Notes under the pieces: generated by a model
Database searches by the model: none
Told to the model about the DNA's origin: nothing
The model's input: the letters and a program-made list of their open reading frames with translations, nothing else
Made by a program: the position numbers and the translations under genes
In this document: piece by piece, positions 5,451 through 8,659 of the stretch
Layout of the letters: each line of letters starts with the position of its first letter
How positions within the stretch are numbered: the first letter of the stretch is position 1
From: JBCCFW01 sp039029535
Lineage (GTDB): Bacteria > Acidobacteriota > JBCCFW01
Reading direction: 5' to 3'
Assembly: GCA_039029535.1 (NCBI GenBank)
Contig: JBCCFW010000250.1
Location: 1-8,659 of the forward strand
Length of the DNA: 8,659 bases

Positions 5451-7346
5451 TCAGAACTCGCGGCTGTCCAGCCGGTCGCTCCGGAGACGCTCGTCGACCT
5501 GGTACACGATCGCGCCACCGGAACCGCGCACGGCGAGCCGGAGGCCGGTGAACTGACCCGGCGCGCCGGCGTCGAGCTCCAGCTCGAAGACGTGACCACC
5601 TCGACCGTTCCAGGTCGCGGTGCCACGCACGAGCAGGGAGTCGGGTCCGGCGTCGGACTCGACCACCTCGACGATGGAGCCCCGCAGGACGTCACGCTCG
5701 ACGCCCGGGCGCTGGCGCGTCCCGCCGCGAGGGCTGAGCGAGAGCGGCACCGAGGAGGTCGGGGCCGGCACCTCGCGCGACACGCCGGACGCGACGCTGA
5801 GCCGACGCGCGCTCACCGGGCGGCGGCCACGCTCGGCCGACAGTGACGGTGCCGACAGCTCGAGGCTCCCACCACCCCAAGTGAGGCTGTCACCGAAGAA
5901 GTCGATCGACAGGGTGGCGCCGGACGCCGTGATCACCTCGCCGTACACCTCACGGCCCACGCCGAAGGCCATGACCGCCGGGCTGCAGTTGATCTCGGTG
6001 ACCGCGCCGCTGCCGGCGAGCTCGACGACGAGACCGGTCGCACCGGCAAGCTCGCAGGACAGCTCCTGCCAGCCGTTGTCCAGGTCGGCCGGGATCGCCG
6101 CCACGCAGGACGAGCCGTCCGGCGCCGTGACGGTGATCGAGCCGCCCTCTTCCTCGATGTCGAGGAGACCGACGGAGGCGAAGTCGATCGGAGGGTCGAA
6201 GGAGAAGGTGAGGGTGCCACCGTCGCGCTCGTCGTCGGGACCGTCGCAGGAGCTGGCCAGCTCCTTGATGATCAAGACGTCGCCACGGGCCTCGGTGTTG
6301 TTCGGACCGTAGCCGGGCGTGGCCAGGTCGTCGTCCTCACAAGGAATCGCTCCCGACGACGGGAACAGGATGGCGGGACCGGGCGAGCCGACCACCGTGA
6401 AGCCGGCACCGGGGATGCTCACGTCGGCCGTGCCGCCGGCATCGTCACCACCCTCGAAGTCGGTGACCAGGCACTCGCAGGGAGGCGCCGGATCGCCGGG
6501 CTGGCTGCCGCAGACGGGCTCTTCCGGACAGGCCGAGACCTCGGCCGCGCCCACGCTGGTGCCGGGACCGCCGGTGATGAGGAAGCCCGACACGCCCTCG
6601 GGATTGCTCACGCGCACCTCGAGCACGTTCAGCCCGCAGGGGTTGAACCACTCGGGATTGGCGCTGTACGAGAGACGGAAGGGGTGGATCTCGCGGAACT
6701 CGTCCTCGCGACGACCACAGCGGAGATAGTCACCACAGGGGTCTTCCTCTTCCGCTGGCCGACAGATCGGCGTGAGCAAGCCGGTGCTCGCGACGGCACA
6801 GGTGTGCGACGTGCCGAGCGAGTTGGAGAGCCAGGGCGCCGGCGGGGTCGCGTTCGCGCTGACGCTACCGAAACCGGTCGGGTTGCCGTTGAGGAGGACC
6901 TCGGCCGTGTTGTCGGCCGCCCACTCACCGACGACCTCGTAGGTCGTGTAGGCATCGAGCGTGAACTCGTAGCGGTAGACGTAGGTGCCACGCTGGAAGG
7001 AGCCACCGATCCAGCGTCCGTCGCCGAGGACGGGGTAGCGGCTGCCGCTGCCGAAGGGGCCGGTGTTGCTCGCCAGGGCCGGGCTGCCACGCCAACCGGC
7101 CATCGGCGTCGGCACGATGGGAGCGTTGGCGAAGAACGCGCCGTTGGGGTAGGTGACGGACCAGTTGTCGTCGCGGCCGTCACCGTCGGCGTCTTGACCG
7201 GTGGCGATGTCGAAGACCACGCGACTCGGGTCTTCGGGATCGCCACAGTCGGGCGGGATGGGGTCGCATTGACCGTGGGCTCTTCCCCCGATCGAGAGCA
7301 TCAGGGTCGCAGCAACCAGGGGCAAGACGGTGCAGTCGTGCTTCAT
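5451..7346 (-). CDS. Modular cysteine-rich secreted protein, function unknown
   Basis: 631 residues. The N-terminal signal peptide (MKHDC then a hydrophobic core, likely cut after AHG near 25) predicts export. Region 1 (about 44-260) has the pattern of a lectin-like/jelly-roll domain seen in exported PEP-CTERM-type proteins: NWSV, GDGRWIGG (108-115), GTYVYRYEFTL (120-130), GEWAADNTAEVLLNG (140-154) and a late strand NVLEVRVSN (240-248). Region 2 (about 295-455) is a second beta-rich domain: VTDFEGG, EDDDLATPGYGPNN (337-350), GDVLIIKEL (355-363) and FASVGLLDIEEEGG (389-402). The C-terminal ~85 residues resemble a small domain with GGHVFELELDAGAPGQ (583-598) and GGAIVYQVDE. There are 17 cysteines, 15 of them after the signal peptide and concentrated in the first 300 residues, suggesting disulfides. 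No PEP-CTERM anchor, LPXTG motif or C-terminal membrane span is present. The start at 7346 is chosen for its GAGG Shine-Dalgarno (6 nt spacing) and signal peptide; an upstream in-frame ATG at 7493 would bury both. Domain names are from pattern memory, not a search. Confidence 0.88.
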   Translation of the reverse strand: MKHDCTVLPLVAATLMLSIGGRAHGQCDPIPPDCGDPEDPSRVVFDIATGQDADGDGRDDNWSVTYPNGAFFANAPIVPTPMAGWRGSPALASNTGPFGSGSRYPVLGDGRWIGGSFQRGTYVYRYEFTLDAYTTYEVVGEWAADNTAEVLLNGNPTGFGSVSANATPPAPWLSNSLGTSHTCAVASTGLLTPICRPAEEEDPCGDYLRCGRREDEFREIHPFRLSYSANPEWFNPCGLNVLEVRVSNPEGVSGFLITGGPGTSVGAAEVSACPEEPVCGSQPGDPAPPCECLVTDFEGGDDAGGTADVSIPGAGFTVVGSPGPAILFPSSGAIPCEDDDLATPGYGPNNTEARGDVLIIKELASSCDGPDDERDGGTLTFSFDPPIDFASVGLLDIEEEGGSITVTAPDGSSCVAAIPADLDNGWQELSCELAGATGLVVELAGSGAVTEINCSPAVMAFGVGREVYGEVITASGATLSIDFFGDSLTWGGGSLELSAPSLSAERGRRPVSARRLSVASGVSREVPAPTSSVPLSLSPRGGTRQRPGVERDVLRGSIVEVVESDAGPDSLLVRGTATWNGRGGHVFELELDAGAPGQFTGLRLAVRGSGGAIVYQVDERLRSDRLDSREF

Positions 7347-7493
7347 TGGGAACCTCGCAAGAAAAAGGAAAGACAGGCGAAGGGACCGCCACCCCGACCG
7401 GCCCGCGGTCCGCTCGGGAGGACGCAACGCCAGGCGAGAGCGAGGTCGTCGAGAAAGAGACGACCCACCCATGACTCCCGCTGACGCTCCCAC

Positions 7494-7539
7494 GGCTTCG
7501 ATTTCGAAGCCTCAGTCCTTTAGGACGGCTTAGTAGTCC
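7494..7539. promoter_or_regulatory. Tandem hairpins with alternative pairings, candidate structured leader
   Basis: GGCTTCG (7494-7500) pairs perfectly with CGAAGCC (7505-7511) around ATTT. Three bases on, GTCCT (7515-7519) pairs with AGGAC (7522-7526). Two competing pairings exist: AAGCC (7507-7511) can instead pair with GGCTT (7527-7531), enclosing the second hairpin, and GGAC (7523-7526) can pair with GTCC (7536-7539). Mutually exclusive stems are typical of RNA switches, but DNA operators would also look palindromic. It does not match any riboswitch consensus I could recall. Strand and function are unknown. Confidence 0.35.
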
Positions 7540-7565
7540 GCATCTCACGGGCTGACTTGGTGTTC

Positions 7566-7578
7566 GGCTCAGTGAGCC
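7566..7578. promoter_or_regulatory. 13-bp palindrome, possible operator
   Basis: GGCTCA (7566-7571) and TGAGCC (7573-7578) flank a single central G, giving a perfect odd-centred dyad in the divergent intergenic region. On the plus strand TTTT follows two bases later, so a small terminator is an alternative. The one-base centre fits a dimeric protein-binding site better than an RNA hairpin. Confidence 0.3.
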
Positions 7579-7632
7579 AGTTTTGTTCGACACGACTTCC
7601 GGACCAGCGCGCGACTTTGGGTGTCACGAAGC

Positions 7633-7648
7633 GGACGCTGGCCCGTCC
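7633..7648 (+). repeat. Short inverted repeat in the leader of the plus-strand gene
   Basis: GGACG (7633-7637) and CGTCC (7644-7648) flank the loop CTGGCC, 58 bp before the ATG at 7706. It could form a small hairpin in the 5' untranslated region. In GC-rich DNA a 5-bp stem is weak evidence of function. Confidence 0.25.
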
Positions 7649-7705
7649 ACGTCACCGAGGAGGGGTGCTCGCTGGCCACGATGTCTTTCGGCCTTGGAGA
7701 ACCCC

Positions 7706-8620
7706 ATGTCCCTTGCTGAATTCCCGGAGCCCAAGCTGCGGCCCGGCCTGTTGTCTCGGGCGCTCGCGCGCGCCTGCTGGATCGTCCCGCTCCTCGCGCT
7801 GGTGCCGAGCGCACTCGCCGTGGAGCTCGACCTCACCATTTCTTCTGCCCTGCACGCAGAGACGCGTCAGGGCATCGTCGTCTCGCTCGATGAACCCGTT
7901 CCCGATGCGGAGCTGCGGGCCTACTGGATCAGCCAGGGGGCCGAAGCGATGTTCGAGACCGAGGTGACGCCGCTCGACCCCGACCAGGTCGAAGCCGTCC
8001 TCACCCTGGAGCTCTTCTCGCCCGGGGAGGGACTCATCAAGGTGCTGCTCGTGCAAGACGGTGAGCCCATCGCCGCCGCCGCGAGCGACCTGCTCTCCAT
8101 CAAGAGCCTCCTGCACCTGGCCTCTCCCATCGCTTACAGCGGCGTGCCCCAGTCGATCACCTGGCAGCTTCAGGGCTCGCAGTACGACGCGGACTTCACG
8201 CCGAGCTTCAGCTCGGACCAGGAAACGGAAGTCCAGCTCCTGCAAGGTCCGGCTGCCGGTACCGGCGAGTCACTCCTCGTCGCGAGGCTGGCCGACGGCG
8301 TCGAGCGCGACGTCGTGAGCATCACCTTGCCCCAGGGCTACGGCACGCTTCAGGCCGCCCTGGAAGTGCTCCCCGCTCCGGTGCCACCGGTGGGTCTCAC
8401 CGACCTGCCGAACCGCATCGTCGTGGACTACCCGGTCTTCAAGCTGGACGTGACCGCCAGGACCTTCGCCGCCATCCAGGGCGTGGGCGTCCGGGACAAC
8501 CCGAACCTGCCCGAGCTCGCGACTTTCTTCATCGACAACGAGCGCACCGACTCCTTGTGGGCCGCACATCTTGTGCCCGCTGAGCGAGAGGGCGTCGATG
8601 CCGATCTCGCGCATCGATAG
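7706..8620 (+). CDS. Exported protein of unknown function, 3' end probably rearranged
   Basis: 304 codons. GGAG 7 nt before the ATG sets the start; an in-frame ATG at 7583 would give a long unlikely extension ahead of the signal peptide. Residues 1-38 are a signal peptide: positively charged n-region (Lys10, Arg12, Arg18, Arg22), hydrophobic CWIVPLLALVPSALA and an ALA cleavage site. The mature part is rich in alternating hydrophobic residues typical of beta-sandwich folds (LDLTISSAL, QGIVVSLDEPVPD, GLIKVLLVQDG, SITWQLQGS, QETEVQLLQG) and has no catalytic motif or cysteines that I recognise. From about residue 270 (base ~8515) onward the frame reads antisense through a cysteine desulfurase fragment, so the last ~30 residues and the TAG at 8618-8620 are probably not the original C-terminus. 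It diverges from the secreted protein gene at 7346 and could share its control region. Family unknown. Confidence 0.75.
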   Translation: MSLAEFPEPKLRPGLLSRALARACWIVPLLALVPSALAVELDLTISSALHAETRQGIVVSLDEPVPDAELRAYWISQGAEAMFETEVTPLDPDQVEAVLTLELFSPGEGLIKVLLVQDGEPIAAAASDLLSIKSLLHLASPIAYSGVPQSITWQLQGSQYDADFTPSFSSDQETEVQLLQGPAAGTGESLLVARLADGVERDVVSITLPQGYGTLQAALEVLPAPVPPVGLTDLPNRIVVDYPVFKLDVTARTFAAIQGVGVRDNPNLPELATFFIDNERTDSLWAAHLVPAEREGVDADLAHR

Positions 8621-8659
8621 TGGGAGCCGCCCGACGAACTGGGTGGCGTCGGTGTGGAA
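8530..8659 (-). pseudogene. Cysteine desulfurase fragment (class V aminotransferase), cut at both ends
   Basis: Reading from the right edge on the minus strand, the frame gives HTDATQFVGRLPLSM, then GIDALSLSGHKMCGPQGVGA and LVV. This is the core of a NifS/IscS-type cysteine desulfurase: HxDAxQ contacts the PLP ring, and the Lys of SGHK forms the Schiff base. These enzymes release sulfur from cysteine for Fe-S cluster or thio-modification pathways. The expected downstream segment (the glycine-rich region and GLRSGT-type motif) is absent: beyond about 8530 the frame stays open to a stop at 8270 but only reads the antisense of the plus-strand gene (VRVVPDAHALDGGEG and so on). The N-terminal part lies outside the window. 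It is either a broken gene or the product of a chimeric join. Confidence 0.8.

Larger units (their letters stand above)
7347..7705. other. 359-bp divergent intergenic region, likely promoters and structured leader
   Basis: No supported gene lies between the two divergent starts. GC content drops locally around 7495-7590. The region holds the inverted repeats listed separately (7494-7511, 7515-7526, 7566-7578, 7633-7648). A purine-rich tract (on the plus strand, 7357-7374) lies just upstream of the minus-strand gene's ribosome site. Short plus-strand frames such as the one opening at 7583 merely extend the downstream gene and lack a ribosome site. No confident sigma-70 promoter could be picked out. 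Confidence 0.55.

Noticed and set aside
6684..7484. 266-residue plus-strand frame opposite the start of the modular secreted protein
   Set aside because: Antisense shadow: the minus strand has a signal peptide, a good ribosome site and domain patterns, while this frame has none.
7494..7578. Known riboswitch (cyclic-di-GMP GEMM, cobalamin, fluoride) in the intergenic hairpins
   Set aside because: None of the conserved core sequences of these classes could be found on either strand; only the paired stems are visible.
8270..8529. Continuation of the desulfurase reading frame to a stop at 8270
   Set aside because: The frame is open, but its residues no longer resemble a desulfurase and are antisense to the well-formed plus-strand gene, so it is not counted as genuine coding sequence.

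Overview
This is a GC-rich (visibly well above 60%) bacterial window with large, domain-rich genes. The eukaryote-like Ser/Thr kinase with a DWG motif, the FHA and caspase-like proteins, the FG-GAP/ASPIC (CRTAC1-type) protein and the cysteine-rich secreted protein with domains known from PEP-CTERM-type proteins together suggest Planctomycetota or Myxococcota, or a related environmental lineage. The window alone cannot place it further. No mobile element, rRNA, tRNA or CRISPR array was seen.

Left third (1-3577): a signalling block. A Ser/Thr protein kinase (minus strand, cut by the left edge) diverges, with only 33 bp between start codons, from a protein with an N-terminal FHA phosphothreonine-binding domain and a C-terminal winged-helix-like region. 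That gene is followed on the same strand by a caspase-fold peptidase with an intact His/Cys dyad and an unrecognised C-terminal domain of about 170 residues. The arrangement reads as kinase, phosphopeptide reader/regulator and protease effector. This is the best candidate here for an undescribed system, but the functional link is inference from gene order.

Middle (3552-7346): two minus-strand genes for exported proteins. The upstream one (5451-7346) is a 631-residue modular secreted protein. The downstream one (3552-5300) is a 582-residue seven-bladed FG-GAP/ASPIC-UnbV protein whose 3' end overlaps the caspase gene's 3' end by 26 bp. An 11-bp perfect inverted repeat with a nested second stem lies between the two and probably ends transcription of the first.

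Right part (7347-8659): a 359-bp divergent intergenic region with several short inverted repeats, some able to pair in mutually exclusive ways, then a plus-strand secreted protein of unknown function. The last ~130 bp encode, on the minus strand, a clear piece of a cysteine desulfurase including its PLP-binding lysine motif. It breaks off inside the plus-strand gene near 8515-8536. The plus gene therefore probably ends in foreign, antisense-read sequence, pointing to a rearrangement or an assembly chimera at the right edge.
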